Source: Acanthaster planci (Eukaryota; Echinodermata; Asteroidea; Valvatida; Acanthasteridae). Taken from it: a stretch of 60,000 bases of DNA. The notes below the pieces were generated by a model, which was not told the origin of the DNA, did no database searches, and was given only the letters and a program-made list of their open reading frames with translations. Made by a program: the position numbers and the translations under genes. Positions 11,378 through 24,519 of this stretch are shown here, in pieces (position 1 is the first letter of the stretch; each line of letters starts with the position of its first letter). The stretch is taken from assembly GCF_001949145.1 (NCBI RefSeq), contig NW_019091502.1:429253-489252 (forward strand), written 5' to 3'.

Positions 11378-14300
11378 GTAAGTTAAACTTCGACAATGGT
11401 ACAGTTTTATTTTGAAAGTAATTGAATTCAAAATATTTTCGCATTTCATCATCCAACGCTCGCCCGTGTTACTTCAGTTCCGAACATAATAATTCTTGGA
11501 GTCAGGGTCTCTTCCGCCATCACATTTTTGAACCATTTTAAAAATATACTCATTTTATAATTGGATAGTTCATCCTCCCAAGGGATGTGACACAGGAAGC
11601 CTAATCATGGTCTTCTTTGTACAGCTTTATAGCTTACACTCTTTCCTGAGGGTTGAATTTAAGCCACAATGGGCTTGGCCGCCAATTGTACCGTCCAGAA
11701 AAACAGCCGCTGCTATGTGCCTTTGAGTCTCTTGTCCAAAGGTTTAGGGATAGGTTCCAAGCATCCCTGTGCCTGGAGCTGCACACAGATATCTACACTA
11801 ATTTCCTTGGAGATTGTTCTGAAAATCTTGAGAGAGGTTGTTGCTGAACAGAACGTCTGCTTTGAAAACACGCCTTCTTGAAGTTTTTGCGGAGGCGGCA
11901 TGCTTTTCACGTGGAAGGAAAATTGGAAACACAGCACTGCTACAGGTTCACAGACGGACGACTCGAAAACGTAGCCTGACATTTCGTCATCATTGTTATG
12001 TTAGTAATGGGATTTTAAAAAACAAATTCTCCCTAGGGAAAGGGTTTGATATTTTTTTCTTCCAACGGTGGTTCTACACAGGTTCTTCTTCTTCTGCAGG
12101 TGATTTTGTTATTACAGTATCTCTGCCTTTCCTTTCTTTTTGTATCGCGCGGAATGGGATGTCTTCGCAGCGTGGGCGCCTGTAACAGAAATCAACTCTC
12201 AATGATTGCCTGCGGGAAAGGTTAGAGTCTTCCGATGACATCAATGCAGTCAGCTTTTTCACATTTCGAATATGATGTCCCCTCCTGATCCCGGATTGCG
12301 CAGAATCTGCTTGCAAACGCTACCGTACTCCAGTCGTCCACTTATGCTTAGTGAGGACTGCATGAGCCTAGTTCATATATGTAGACTAGTTACAAATAAT
12401 GAGAAGTATTTAAATGTTCGGAAAAATGTTGCTTGACTTTTGAGTTGCACTCATTTTGAGGGACACAATATCTTTGCCAGTGTGTGTGGGTGAGGATTAG
12501 CATAATACAACTTTCCAAGAATTTATACCCTGGAGGATAACGTTTGTATTTTAATGAGGAGTATTCTTTTAATATGCACGACATATTCCTCATTAAAGGC
12601 ACTGTTTGTTCAAGGATGCACAGCCCACGCGTTCGTACACGTATACGCGGACTCGTCAAAATCTCCAGAGGCTCTGGCGAGGGGTGTGAAATTTTTTTTT
12701 TTGTCCTCGTTACGGATGACCGAAAGATGATGAAAGTTTGTTTACTCCCTGCAAGACCGCGTGTTGCTTTGAGTGCGTTTGTGCAGTCGAAAACTGAACC
12801 CTGACGTATACCATTGAAAGAAAATTCAATAAAAGTGTTGCAGTACATTGTTGTTTGTAAGGAAGTCTGTATCTGTCAGCCTTGGGCACAGATGTCAGAG
12901 TCGACGTTTATAATACGTACAGATCCGGTAAAAGACGTGAGCCATCCACATTTCAATCATCGGGGCGTAACCTACCAGAGAACGTCTACCAAATGCTCAA
13001 GTGCCAGCTGACGGCCATCGACCAATCAACAGCCTTGGCGCCGTCTCTTCAAAACGGCTTTCACGCAAGCAGTTACAGTGTATACATTTGACATTCATAT
13101 TTATCAGACGGTCTTAGGGACCGAGGTTCGGTTATGGGCAAACAAAAGATGACTCGAAGTCCATGTTTGCATGCAGGAGGAACGGGAGAAGTCATTCAAA
13201 TCGTAACCGACTGACCGAAATCGGCGCACCAGACCTAAAACAGGGGGGGGGGTTAATCTGTACAATATATCGCATCCATCATCGCGATACGGCGCGTCGG
13301 CCGTGGTACTGCTCGCCATTGTGAAAAGTCAACAATTACTAGCACGAGGATAGAGCTGGCCGTGGATTAAAATGAGATTGCAGGCAAACAAGGAATTTGT
13401 CCCGGGTGAACAAAAATTTCAAGAGGACGCTAAAGTTGAACTGTTTCTCCAAAAGCATCGGCCATCTGAAATGATACCGATGCTGGATAAACAGATGTCC
13501 CCCGAACCCAGGAAACCACATAAACCTTTCAATTTCGTCACGAGGGACTTTGAATGATTATTCAGAGTACCTAGAAAAGTTAGCCTTTTCTGATTGGTCC
13601 GAAGTTCGCCATGCCAGCAGTTTTACCTGAGCGTTTATACGATCAACTTTGAACATGCTGGGAAACCGCATTGATTTATGGCCTATATTTCACGGAGAAT
13701 TTTTTTATTAACTGTTGCAGACATTTCATGTAGTAGTAGTGCTTGGGACAGAGCAATTTACATACATATAATCAAAATCGTTTCGGCAGTGTAGTCTCGA
13801 TGATTTCAACAATGAAGTGATTTGTGATTCAATAACCTTGGCCTCTTAATGAAGCGTCAATGTGTCGATTCGCATGCCACGCCTTTAATTCCGACTCAAA
13901 ATGAGCCATGTTGTTGATTGCTAATGCCGGCAGACCACCCTCACTCAATTTCGCAGGATGCTTTCGATGTCATCGCGGACATCGTCTTAAAACCGTCCTT
14001 TCAATCAAATCCCAGAGATGTATATACTGAGTCTAACATCGAAAGCGACAGGAAGCGAAACACCCTGGACCCGGCGACTTGTACGAAATCGAGGCATGTC
14101 ACTCAGCAAACACGATAAACACGCTGCAATATCCTTGTGGTTTATGTCTTTCCTATGAAGCGCTCGCCCAATTTCACTAAATTGAAAGGTGCCTGTCTTG
14201 CGCGAAATCCCCCGCGACGTTCGGGAGTTGCACAAAAGGTAGTCTCGGTTTTGGCCAAACTGATGGCTCTGTCTGTTTCCAAATTCATCTCGCTCTATCA

Positions 14301-16703
14301 TTTTCCAGTTACATGATTTTGCAAGAGCAATCGACGCGGCCAACTTCCTGTTTTTCTTTTTGTCCGACAGCAGATGAGGCTGCATGGGACGGGGGAAATG
14401 CATAAAACATCGAGGGAAGATAAAGATCGCATATGCGCTGGCCTGGACGGCATGGTTCCGAATGTCAAGTTATGAAAGGTGGCAACGTCGCGACATTTCG
14501 GAAGAGCTGAAATGAGATTAACAGGTTGGGGTTTGGGAGAAAGAGGACATGGCTGAGCGCGTGAGAGTAAACTTTGCCGATGGCCTCTCGAGAACATGCA
14601 AATACATAGGCCTACAGATGCAGGGAGGCAATGATTTGCACTTGTGAAAAGCAAAGTACACCGAAAGCTGCAAGCTATAAGTCAGATGTGAACTTTGACA
14701 AGAACGTGTCGCTCCGAAGGTGTCTTTGCTAGTTAGGACACGAATTTACATCGGATGCATGTCCAGTGCTCACATAATGGCACTGCAGAAGAGTTGTTTT
14801 CTAGTTTGAATCGATTTACTGGGTTAGTTAAACACTAGCGTCAATATAATACTGTGGCTTTACACCATTTACGAAACAGTTGTGCAAATGACGTTCCGTT
14901 TTGGCACATATGGGGCCCACGACAGCGCTAAATATGTCTGCATTTAATTATAGTTCTTGACAGTCTGTTTCGTACAGGTGAATTTCAGTCCTTTGACTGG
15001 GCATGTGTTATACCGTATCACTCAAAGGATCATGGGAAATTTCAGATTCCACTTTTTATGACGGCTTTTCCATCCACTGCTTGAGACTTCGTCAGGTTGT
15101 CGTATACACGACCGCACCAGACTGTACAATTTGACTTGAATTTTTCAAGATGTATTTTTGCGTTGGGGAGATGTTAATTTGTATAACGGGTTTTGCCCTT
15201 ACCCAACCTATATATTAATAATAAACACTGTACGCTCAGTGCTCGTCCGAGAGCTTGCGAAAAAAGTCACAAGCCTACTCGGTTGGGACTCGACCCCAAG
15301 ACTTCTTGCTTACTAGTGCAGACGAATGTTCCCCAACCTTTTACTGTGCACGTGCTACACTGCCCACACATAGACTATCATGGAGATGTTTGATTCTACG
15401 TTACAACCGTGACAAAACCCACGCCAGCCTCTTTATGGCATGCTTTATTCTTTTCTTTTTCCCAAAAAGTTCACCTTTTGTCATCTTGGCGTATTAGAAG
15501 CATTCAGATGAGGACCTAAAATTGGTCTGAAAACAGACAAATTACTGCAGGAAAGTGAATGAACGGTAAACTTCCCTCCTTTGACTGTGATGGAGTGAGT
15601 CTGTCTAGCGCGCATGCGCATTGCATTCAGTCGACCTTTTTTACCCACTCTGCCCACAGACTTGACAAATTTACTCAAACCATTTCGATTTGGGGGCAAA
15701 CAACGATTTGACACGACGACAAATAGGACTTTGCAATCAGTCAAGTTCCATTCCAGCACAAACGGGGATAAAAATATGCTGTACCTGGCGATATTCAAAA
15801 CAGAGATAAGAGTAATGTCTAACTCGGGTTTTCCTTTGTATTCTTTCTGGTAGAATTATAACAAGCTGTTTCTAGGCATTATCCTAAATGAAAACAAAGC
15901 TAATACTGCTCTTTCATAAAGTCTGTTCAAAATTAAACACTTCCTAGTTTATTTTTCTTAGTACACAAAGCCAAGTGAGTTTGCGAGCCATGTAGATTGG
16001 CAATTTATTCCACACTTTGCCGTGGGTAACATTTTCTTTCTCGCCGTTTCAGAAACACGATGCTTTAGTGGTGTACATGACAGAGCTGGTATACTGTGCA
16101 TGCTTGCAGACATTTCATCTGAAAACTAGATTGTGTCGCCCTATAATTTGTTTCAGTCGCCCTTACTCAGAATGACTCGATAAAATAGTTCCTCAGGTCG
16201 ATCTGTTGAGACTGCAATGGTACTTTTTGACTCAACCTAAACGAGAGTGAGTCGCGATTCGCTATTAGCCACTCGCCATGAGCTATCTTCTTTGGAAGAA
16301 TTGGGCACAATGCAAATCAGTGTAGGAACCAGTACTCTCACTACACCCAGCCTTGTGAAGTCCACTGGTAACACCCAGAGAGTAACATTAGCACCAATAT
16401 AACACTTAACTTTGGAAAATTAGGCTTCAGATTTGTTTTGCGCGATCCAGTCTGAGGCTGTGTCCGAATTACTCGGTACGGCTTGAAATTACGCTCGAGT
16501 CTGTGGCAAATTCATACGTGGATACAGTTTTTAATTGTCATTGTATCATGTCGTTCCCAGGACGCGCCAGACGGAACGTGGAACTCAAGATGCCGTGGGT
16601 GATGGACTCATTGACCCAGAAAGTTCAGGCCGAACGAAAAAATGACATCCTGCGAAACATCATCGAGAACGAGAACATGTTTGCCAGGGTCGGCCGAAAG
16701 TGA
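11236..16703 (+). CDS. amidated CRH/DH44-like peptide hormone precursor (two coding exons)
   Basis: Coding exons 11236-11377 and 16561-16703 join in phase 1 to give a 94-residue precursor. A Kozak-type ATG (CACCATGG) opens a signal peptide with core ALILITCLIHCA, probably cut after SVPA (about residue 28). A short charged propeptide containing RERR follows, then the furin-type site RARR (49-52), then a 39-residue peptide starting NVELKMPWVM and ending NENMFARV, then GRK-stop, giving C-terminal amidation. The peptide has no cysteine, one copy, sits at the precursor's end and is likely helical. Length, layout and the C-terminal pattern N-x-x-hydrophobic-hydrophobic-x-x-V-amide resemble CRH/urocortin/DH44 hormones, known in echinoderms. 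Family assignment is tentative: identity is low. Other helical class-B-receptor ligands remain possible. Donor ATCCG|GTAAG and acceptor TTCCCAG|GA are both good. Confidence 0.62.
11378..16560 (+). other. intron 2 of the peptide gene
   Basis: A 5.2 kb intron bounded by GTAAGT and TTCCCAG. Apart from the possible cassette exon at 12880-12936 and a poly-G run near 13243-13251, no supported feature was found. Several open frames of 100-150 codons (for example 12390-12848 and 14005-14403, minus strand) lack start context and domains and are treated as chance. Confidence 0.5.
12880..12936 (+). other. possible optional cassette exon in the peptide gene
   Basis: After the acceptor CTGTCAG the frame entered from the signal-peptide exon stays open and reads ALGTDVRVDVYNTYRSGKR. 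Two in-frame phase-1 donors exist: G|GTAAAA (exon end 12927) and C|GTGAGC (exon end 12936). Either would insert 16 or 19 codons without breaking the reading frame into the hormone exon. The encoded YRSGKR carries a basic cleavage/amidation-type motif. The evidence is only phase compatibility and plausible splice sites, so this may be chance. Confidence 0.2.
16561..16703 (+). CDS. peptide precursor exon: cleavage site, mature peptide, amidation tail
   Basis: After TTCGTTCCCAG-type pyrimidine-rich acceptor sequence, the exon completes the glycine codon and reads RARR, the 39-residue peptide, then GRK and TGA. Charged residues are spaced to favour an amphipathic helix (for example QAERKNDILRNIIENEN). 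Everything needed for a bioactive peptide lies in this one exon. Confidence 0.62.
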
Positions 16704-17105
16704 AAAAGGGCTAGTGAGAACTGACGTTTGGTCACTTGCATGGAATCATCTGCCGCCAAGTTCGGTTTTGTTCTTGATACCGATTCGTGAGAACTGGATG
16801 CACAGTGGATGAGCTTTATTTCAAAGTCTTCGGTTCATTTATTTATCTTCTGGAGGTTTTCTGAGTGTGTAGGACATTTCCGCTGAATTTGGTTTATTTA
16901 CTTATTTTGCGCAATTTACCGCTTTCATTTTAAACAATATTCGGGGAAAAATACATCTTAAAAAACTCTGACTCACCTAACTCAAGCGGAACACTTCAGA
17001 CGAGTATGGCCTTGCAAAGGCCATTTTGTCTAGTTTCCAGACTGCCACATAGTTTTCACTGTGGAAAGTGAGAGTGCACATCGTACATTTCCGATGCGAT
17101 AGCTC

Positions 17106-17111
17106 AATAAA
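17106..17111 (+). terminator. candidate polyadenylation signal (AATAAA) of the peptide gene
   Basis: First AATAAA on the + strand after the stop at 16701-16703, about 400 bases downstream. Chosen by position and motif only. Confidence 0.4.
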
Positions 17112-20100
17112 AATGCGGGACTGTCTTGAAGCTGAAACTACAGGTTTATGCGCAAAATTCAAATGAATGGAAATTACGTGGTCAGTTTGAGATAATAGCA
17201 ACTCTTGACTTCTTATTCGATTGTACAATGTTCATTTTAGACGCAGCACCATTCACTTTTAGTTTAAGCTTCCATTGCAAAATGTACCGTGGCCTTTCAT
17301 TAAGAGTAATATTTACTGCCTTGAACGTGTTTAAATTGGAGCAAAATGATGCTTTTAACGTGCAAAGGCCAGACTTTCTGCATGCTCTCCCGTGGTAATG
17401 GATATCAATCACCAGATTTGGTAGTAAAACTTTGCCGTCTTTTAAGCCAAAGAGTTCATGACACTTCATGCCGTAACTAAGGGTATGGTTCAAACACCTG
17501 CTTACCTCGCCTTTGTCTTTTTTGTGTGTTTGCTTGTTTGAGATGAAAGGCCATTAGGCGTATAGAAACATCGGTGAAATGTCACTAGCATTTTTCACCA
17601 CCAAACACTGCGAGATGTGCGTTTCATTTTTTATATAGCAAGGTAGCCAATAAATGAATTTCTTGGCAATGTCAGGCTGTGCTCAGAACGATTGTTTCTG
17701 CCTACTCTCATGGATATAGACTATAAATCTGATTAGATGCCATTACCGCAGTGGCGCCGCCCTCACGCGCCACCTTGTTCCCATGGGTACGATCTGGCCG
17801 CGCCATGTTGGTTCCCACTTTGCCTTGCGCGCTCGTGAAGGAACGCACACGCAGCCCATGCAGTCGAGGTTGATCACACGCACATTCTTCAGCGCGCGTG
17901 TATTTGGCAAATCACCACACCCTATTGGTGGAAGAGGCATGTAACGCGCGCGCACCGTACCTGTCCACGGGCGTTGAGCCACGACCGTAATGACATCTAG
18001 TTCTGGTTGCCGAATTAAACACTATATTCACCGCTTTCCAAGAGTATCCAAAACCAGCAGGTTCCAGAGTATTTCATCCATCCTGGAGCTAGCTATCTGG
18101 TGTCACTAATAATCTCCAGCTCTGTGTTCAAATTAACGGTTTTAATGGACGAACTTGATTTGAGTAGATCCAGGCGCCTATGCACTCGAGCAAACCTGGG
18201 CCTGTTCCCAATTTAAAAGAAACTGCGCACAGTTAATCGTTTAAGAGTATACGAATCCGAATGAAGTTAAGAGTTTATGATGTAGAACACTGACTACAAT
18301 ATACGTGTTGACACTCCACTAGATTTCTCGCTATGCTGCGTTGGATGAGTGTTAATTCTGTTTTTGTCTCCTTACACGTACATGTATATCCATCTAGAAA
18401 TACAAGGGGCATGTTAAGAAATCGATCACAACGAATTTACGAATAAAATGCAGAAACTGCAAATCGTCCAAAGACTGGAAAACCTCAAATCTGCCGAAAC
18501 CGCAAATCTGGTGCCTGATAGTAGCAATGCCTCTGTGAATACAGATTTTTCAGACAAGGAGTCGGAACACTGGCAGCCGGGCGCTTATTCGAAACGGCCT
18601 GTCCTCGTTATGCACAGACTGGTTTGCCTCTTGAGCGCTCGCAAACGTAACTCGAGCTGTCCCGCGTCTTTTCACACACCACTTCAGCCCGCCGGAAGTG
18701 GGCAGATTTTGTGTGTGTGTGTACATGTACCAATGCGATTCGTACCACGTGTTCCCTCAGAGACGAGGACCCTTCCCCTGTCGGCTCAGCAGTGCTTGAT
18801 TGCCTTCTCCCGGACAGTCATGAAGGCGTCTCCCCTCTCCCTCCCTCACTCGTCTCTCATCTCGTTTTTCGAATTATTTGAAACCGTTCGGGCATGAGAA
18901 AACATTCTTTTTTCTGGCACAGCGCGTGGATTGTTTTCTTTCAATCAGTTTGCAAAAATGTTGTCCAACAACCAGGTCCCCTGGTGCGGCTTTGGCGATG
19001 ATACATCTTTGGGGTTTTGTTTGTCAGTTTTTTGGACTTTGGTTTACCTGCTTAGAGAAATATGTAGATCAAAACGTGTGGTCGTCTATTGTATAATTTC
19101 CATTATTTGAAGTTGTCATCGGCTTTAACTCACTGAACGAACCACAAAGCATCCCATATTATGGCGCGACGAAGGAAAAGGAATGTTACATTGAAATCAG
19201 GAAAACAACGAACAGGAGTAATTTAAGACAACTGGTAGTAGCAATCTCGTTTTGATAACATTACACGTGCTCAGAACAAAAAAATGTGTTTTTATGAGAA
19301 AAGAATGCTTGATTTTTTTATGAAACGGATTTAAACGCTTAAAATGCTTTTTCTTCATCAGACTTATTCGAGTAGGCCTATTCACTCCACCAGACAGCAA
19401 ATATTGTAGCAGTTGGTTTGCCTCGATGCGGTAAATGTATGAGAAAACAAGTAGAAGAGCCGCCATTATCACGACACATTTTTGGGGCTTTGAGAGAGAT
19501 TAGCTCTTCTATGATTTCTGACCAACGTAGCTTCGTGGGTGGATATGCATAGTCTCCATCTCAAGTTGTGCAAGAACAGGCCCAACCACGAAAACACTTT
19601 GGCTGGCAAATATTCATAGTCTCCCGCTACCCACCAACTCCTGGATATATCCTTGGCCAAAGCTGGTCAGCACGCTCTCTCTGGCTGGCATTTCGACCTA
19701 AGCGCACTTGTGACTGTTTGCAAGACCTCATATACAAGTAAAATCTCAGCAATCTTTAATCATTTTGGGATCGCGTGGGAGAACAATTTCCTGTATGCTC
19801 CTCAGGGAAACGATGATTTAATTCATGTTCAAATCGGAGCAGGAAGTGGCGAGCATAAAAACGTTAATGGACCATTACTATATTTACACATATGGTGTTC
19901 CGTACGGAAGCGTACGGTATTCCTTAGACATCGAAATTGACATCGGCCTTATTTTGCATTTTTGGGGGAAAATGCAGAACGTGTATAATAATCAAACTGT
20001 CATTGGTCCCATGATACACGAAAGCAAGACGCTGTACACAAACTGCCCGTTGGCAGTATTGTGAATATTGCACTTTGACTCTCACATATCATTTAAGAGG

Positions 20101-20366
20101 TTCTGTTTCTGATGTTTCTGCTGATCGCCAGTATGTTGTCAAAACTTTGCCTTGCAACACAAAATGTGCATCTAGAAGAAATGTATCAGTTTTGAAAAAG
20201 GACGGGAACACCACTTCTATGGTGAATTAATTGTGGTTTTCTACTGAAATTATGAATTCAAAAATTGCTCATCAGAAACATTTCGGAGAGAGTTGGTCAT
20301 TAGTTTAATGCCATGTAGTTACAGTCTTGCACAAGCATTGGTCACCAAAAAAGTGGAAACTTAGGA

Positions 20367-20412
20367 CAGTATAATATGAAAATTACGAGCAGTATAATAT
20401 CAAAATTACGAG
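20367..20412. repeat. 23-bp tandem duplication
   Basis: CAGTATAATATGAAAATTAC... at 20367-20389 is followed directly by a copy at 20390-20412 differing at one base (G to C at the 12th position). Confidence 0.9.
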
Positions 20413-20439
20413 CAGTTTTGTTTTTGTATGATTTCCGCA

Positions 20440-20487
20440 AATAATGTAACGTTGGTGTCTACTAATAATGTAACGTTGGTGTCTACT
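20440..20487. repeat. 24-bp perfect tandem duplication
   Basis: The 24-mer beginning AATAATGTAACGTTGG occurs at 20440-20463 and again at 20464-20487 with no difference. It lies 27 bp beyond another two-copy tandem. Confidence 0.9.
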
Positions 20488-23400
20488 CCTTGAAATGAAA
20501 TCACTGTCTTAATCGAACTTTTCTTTACCGTCCAAACAAAAAGGTACTAAAATACCCCTTTAAATAGCAAAATAAAATTTTAAAATAAAATTAGCTGAAT
20601 TTGCAAAGATTTTAAAGGGCTAATTTTTTTTTAAATAACGCTGCATGGCCCCTTTAAATATTTCAGAATTCAGGTGACAACATCCAGATTTCAAAGCTTT
20701 GGAGGGGGGTATTCTTGCGCCAAAAAACCCCCAGAAATCTCAGGCATACCAAACGGAAATTAGAAGGTCGACGCCAGTCACGTGACCACCAATTAGAATG
20801 TCACGTTTCGTGGTATTTTTCACATTACTCATCAGGCAGGCACGGAGTGGGTGAGAGCCCATCGACATTTAGCGGTTCAGGGAAAAGATTCGCAGGCCGA
20901 TCTGAGAACTACACCCCGGAGGAGATGGTTTGTCTTCACGGCATCTTAGCGACACTCGTAGGCGCTCCCATTGCGTGCGGCGTAAATGGACTGTACCCCC
21001 ACTACTTGAGTGGCTGGCTTGTACGTGGGATTGGTTAGGAATAGCAGTAAGAGCCTTTCTCCTCCTGGCAATTTGAGCCTTTCAGGCGCTTTACTGTTTT
21101 AGTGTCTGAGAACATTCGTGTTTGAAAATTCATGATTTGACGCTCACAGTGTTTCATGTTGTAAAAGAATTGCCCTAAACACCAGTACACCAACAAACTT
21201 ACCTGTGGCAAATTCTTGGGCTTGAGATTTCAAGGGCATCCTATAAAGTAACCTACAAAAAATGTGAATCAGTGAAGAGTTTGGAATAGGTCTAGTCTCC
21301 ATTCAGTCGATCGTGTACTTCCAAAAAATAAATCCAGATTGAACGCAAAATGTTGCTTTCCACTATTATTATTCACGCAGTTTTTAGAAAAATTGGCAAG
21401 AGATCCAAATTTGATCCTCATTTATTTATCCAAAATAAACCAAAAAATTGTTCATCGACAACCATCACTTTGTACAGGAGAAAAAAACACAAAAACCTCC
21501 AAGAAAGTGACACTGTATTCCACAATTTTAATAAGAATTCTACGTACACAATAATAATGCACTATAAGCCTGCGTAAACTTGTTTGACTATTCCGAGAAA
21601 TTTCTCCACAAGCGTCAAACCAGCGCCTTGTTTTCCGATCGTCTGCGTAGCTTTGCTTCGTGCCAGATTTCGAACAAACTAAAAATGCTTGCTTCGTAGA
21701 CAAGTTCGCATCTCGTACTGCGATTTGGTTGGCAAATACTTTTGGCAAATTCCTTGTCAACTTTCGCGGTAATTGAGCTTCCACCTCATGTTGCTGCGTA
21801 GGCCTATGCGTCCACGCCAATCTTGACATCTGAACGTGTCGACACAGCCTCCGGAAATCAGCGCACAGATAGCAACGGCAAAATAATGGGTTGTCCTCCA
21901 CAACAAATTGAGCAAAATAACAGAGTCGTTGTTTTTCCAGATTTGCAGACAACGCGAGGAGTTTTCCAAATTTTTGTTTATTTGTGCAATAGGAATGGTG
22001 CATCACGTGCATCCAGTGGTCTTTTTAACTTCAAGGAAACGAAAGCGCTAAGACTGTGGGCAAGACACGTGATTCCCAGCAGTGCGGTGGCCTAGAAAGG
22101 ACAACGTCCTCTTTAGGAAAAATCCGTTGGTGTTTTCACGAAGTGACAAAAACTTCAAAATCTTGCATAACGGATAATCCGAGATAAACGCATTTGAAAA
22201 TACCAGCCTTTCCAATACACATTTTCGCTCATTTTTATGTTACGGATTGAGGAATTTTTTACAAAGTCCTGAAATGTATACAGACTTGGAAAGTGCTTAG
22301 TTGCAGATATATTGTCTTAATTAAAGAATAATTCATTAATCAAACTTAACCAAGTTTTTTTGACTTCCTTAAAACACAAAAGCCGGGAGGTCTTTTTTCC
22401 TATTGCATTGTACAAACTTTTGTCACATCCTGAAAAAAATACGCTCTTCAAGAAAATTGCGCTGCTGATCTACAACATTGTTCGCATGCACACAGACTTG
22501 TGCATATATCGTCTCTATTTTTGCCCTGCTAACGATGTGACCTTTTGTCGCTTCCTGAAAACAGAAAAAACAGAGACCACGCTTTTTGTTAGTTGTTTGT
22601 TTACAGTTACTAGGAAAGAAAACAACATTTTGTTTTGAAACTGTTAATTTGTTCGTTGGATCAAAGGAAGTAAAATGGTAGGAAAAACTCCACATCAAAA
22701 ATTATCGAATTTCCGGGTTTTGCCACTTAGTGAAAATACCCACGAATCGTACCATGACTGCGAAAAAAACCCAAACTGCAGAAAATAATCCACGTTAACA
22801 CAGAAAGTAAATCCCATAAAGCTTTCCTGTGTACAAAAAAGCAAACCAAAATTCAAATCAAAGGCGATGGTTGGCTCGCTTTCTGTAAACGCCACGAATG
22901 AATTTGGTTAACAATGGCGACCAAGCCTTCGTATAAAGTTTGTATTCAAACACGGTAAGATAGCTGCCAGTGGGCTCAGTGACCTCTGTGAGCTGAGTAA
23001 GGATTTTCCTTCTATGGGAAGTCCGTGCATCAAAGAAACAGACACAGGAAGCACAAGTACCTGGCCTCAATTTTGTGACTTAGCTTTCCATCATCACATA
23101 GCCCTCAACTCCTTTATTTCCGTTAATGTATTGACAACACCTGTTTGTTTTCTTGATGCATTAAGATTTTCAATAACTGGGGTTCAAATTTATTTTGGTA
23201 ATTTATCAACTCCAACTCGAGTGACAATTGATGACGAAACGTGGATATCCTGCCTGAGGAAAACATCAAATAAAGTGTGTTAATTAAATTACTTTGTTAT
23301 ATTATAACTTGAGACAATTCAAGGGAACAAAATTAATTACCCATAATGATATTGTATGGCATTACCAAAAATCGATACATGCACATGTACATGTAACAGT

Positions 23401-23686
23401 TTGCTTACGGAAACACACTTTACAAAACAAAAACACAACCGACATTCCATTCTCTATTCTACTACTTAAAGCTGTTCTCGCTTGTCAGTGGCTCACATGA
23501 AATTGTGTGCGGACCAGGCACGACAATTTTCAAAAAGGCACCCTGTGTGTTCGTACCTGAAAACAACATAAAGCACAGCTCAAGTAGCGAGTATAACATG
23601 TCCACTAGATTGTACAAACTAGTGTAACTTACTCTTTGGTATCCCAGTTAGGTACAAATGCTTTACAACGATTTTGAAAGATTAGC

Positions 23687-23692
23687 TTTATT
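23687..23692 (-). terminator. candidate polyadenylation signal of the SLCO gene
   Basis: TTTATT on the + strand is AATAAA on the transcribed strand. It is the first such hexamer found downstream of the stop at 24935, implying a 3'UTR of about 1.25 kb. Motif evidence only; variant signals could be used earlier. Confidence 0.3.
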
Positions 23693-24402
23693 ATTGCGCA
23701 AGTCCAATTGACAGATGATTGCAAATTTCAAGCCCGAACTCCAATCAAGAATCTTACGAACTTATTTTTCTTAATAAAACACACTTCATATCTATTTACA
23801 CAATATTCAACAACGACTTGCAAGTACTAAAGTCTTTTAAATGTTCTATTTATGTAAACACATTTAGAAAACTGCAGCCCCGTTTTGCTTGTTTGTCGCA
23901 TAATCAGAGTGTTAAGTCGTGCAGGGAAGGCTGTGTGCACCTCGATTCGGCATGTAGTCAGGATACCCGACCCGATGATTCTGACTACCCGACGAATCAA
24001 GGGTCTGGTATCACCCAATGTCACGTGACAAGGACCGGAGAATTCCTCCACTTTTCCGGAAATAGCCGAAATATTCCGAAGTCGTCCCGTCTACATTCTG
24101 CAGGTTCGGATGGTACCGTTGATGTTCGGTTATTCCCGGTCGGGTAGATGGGCTTGTTGAACGTAAACCGTCAACAATCATGCATTGGCATATTACAGCA
24201 ATGTTACAAATAACTTACTTGTTGGTGTGTGGGTGGGTGTGGGTGTGTGGAAGGAATGTTGCCGTACAAGAATTGATCAACTCAAATAATTTCAAAAAGC
24301 TTATGTATGATTTTGAATTTTCTAAGATTTTTCAAGTGCGCCTCATTGGGGAACACTCAGCTGACTTGAAACCCACCGTGTAAGGGAATGAAATCGAAAA
24401 GA

Positions 24403-24519
24403 TCCGGGCTTTCAACTTGTCACCTCTGACCCCTGCGTCATATCTATTTATATCCCTGGGTGATACCTGACCTAAGATTTTTATCAAGGGTCGTCAGGGA
24501 ATCTTTGGGCAGGGAACCA
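24403..24519 (-). repeat. dispersed repeat family B, copy 1 (reverse)
   Basis: The reverse complement carries AGATTCCCTGACGA, then TAAAAATCTTAGGTCAGGTAT, then CAGGGGTCA and AAAGCCC. The same blocks occur in the same order on the + strand at 50701-50815. This copy would fall in the SLCO 3'UTR if the distal poly(A) signal is used. Confidence 0.7.

Larger units (their letters stand above)
17130..23686. other. intergenic region between convergent genes
   Basis: No supported gene. It contains two adjacent short tandem duplications (20367-20487) and AT-rich sequence. The longest open frames (18448-18897 on the + strand, 21452-22012 on the - strand) have no recognisable domains or convincing gene context. 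Confidence 0.55.

Noticed and set aside
12390-12848. 152-codon ORF, minus strand, inside the peptide gene intron
   Set aside because: Runs through low-complexity T-rich sequence, no domain, antisense to the intron.
18448-18897. 149-codon ORF on the plus strand
   Set aside because: Low-complexity Ser/Pro/Leu-rich end, no domain and no promoter or poly(A) signal nearby; likely chance.
21452-22012. 186-codon ORF on the minus strand
   Set aside because: It has an ATG but no recognisable domain or splice context and irregular composition. One or two frames of this size are expected by chance in a 60 kb window of this base composition.
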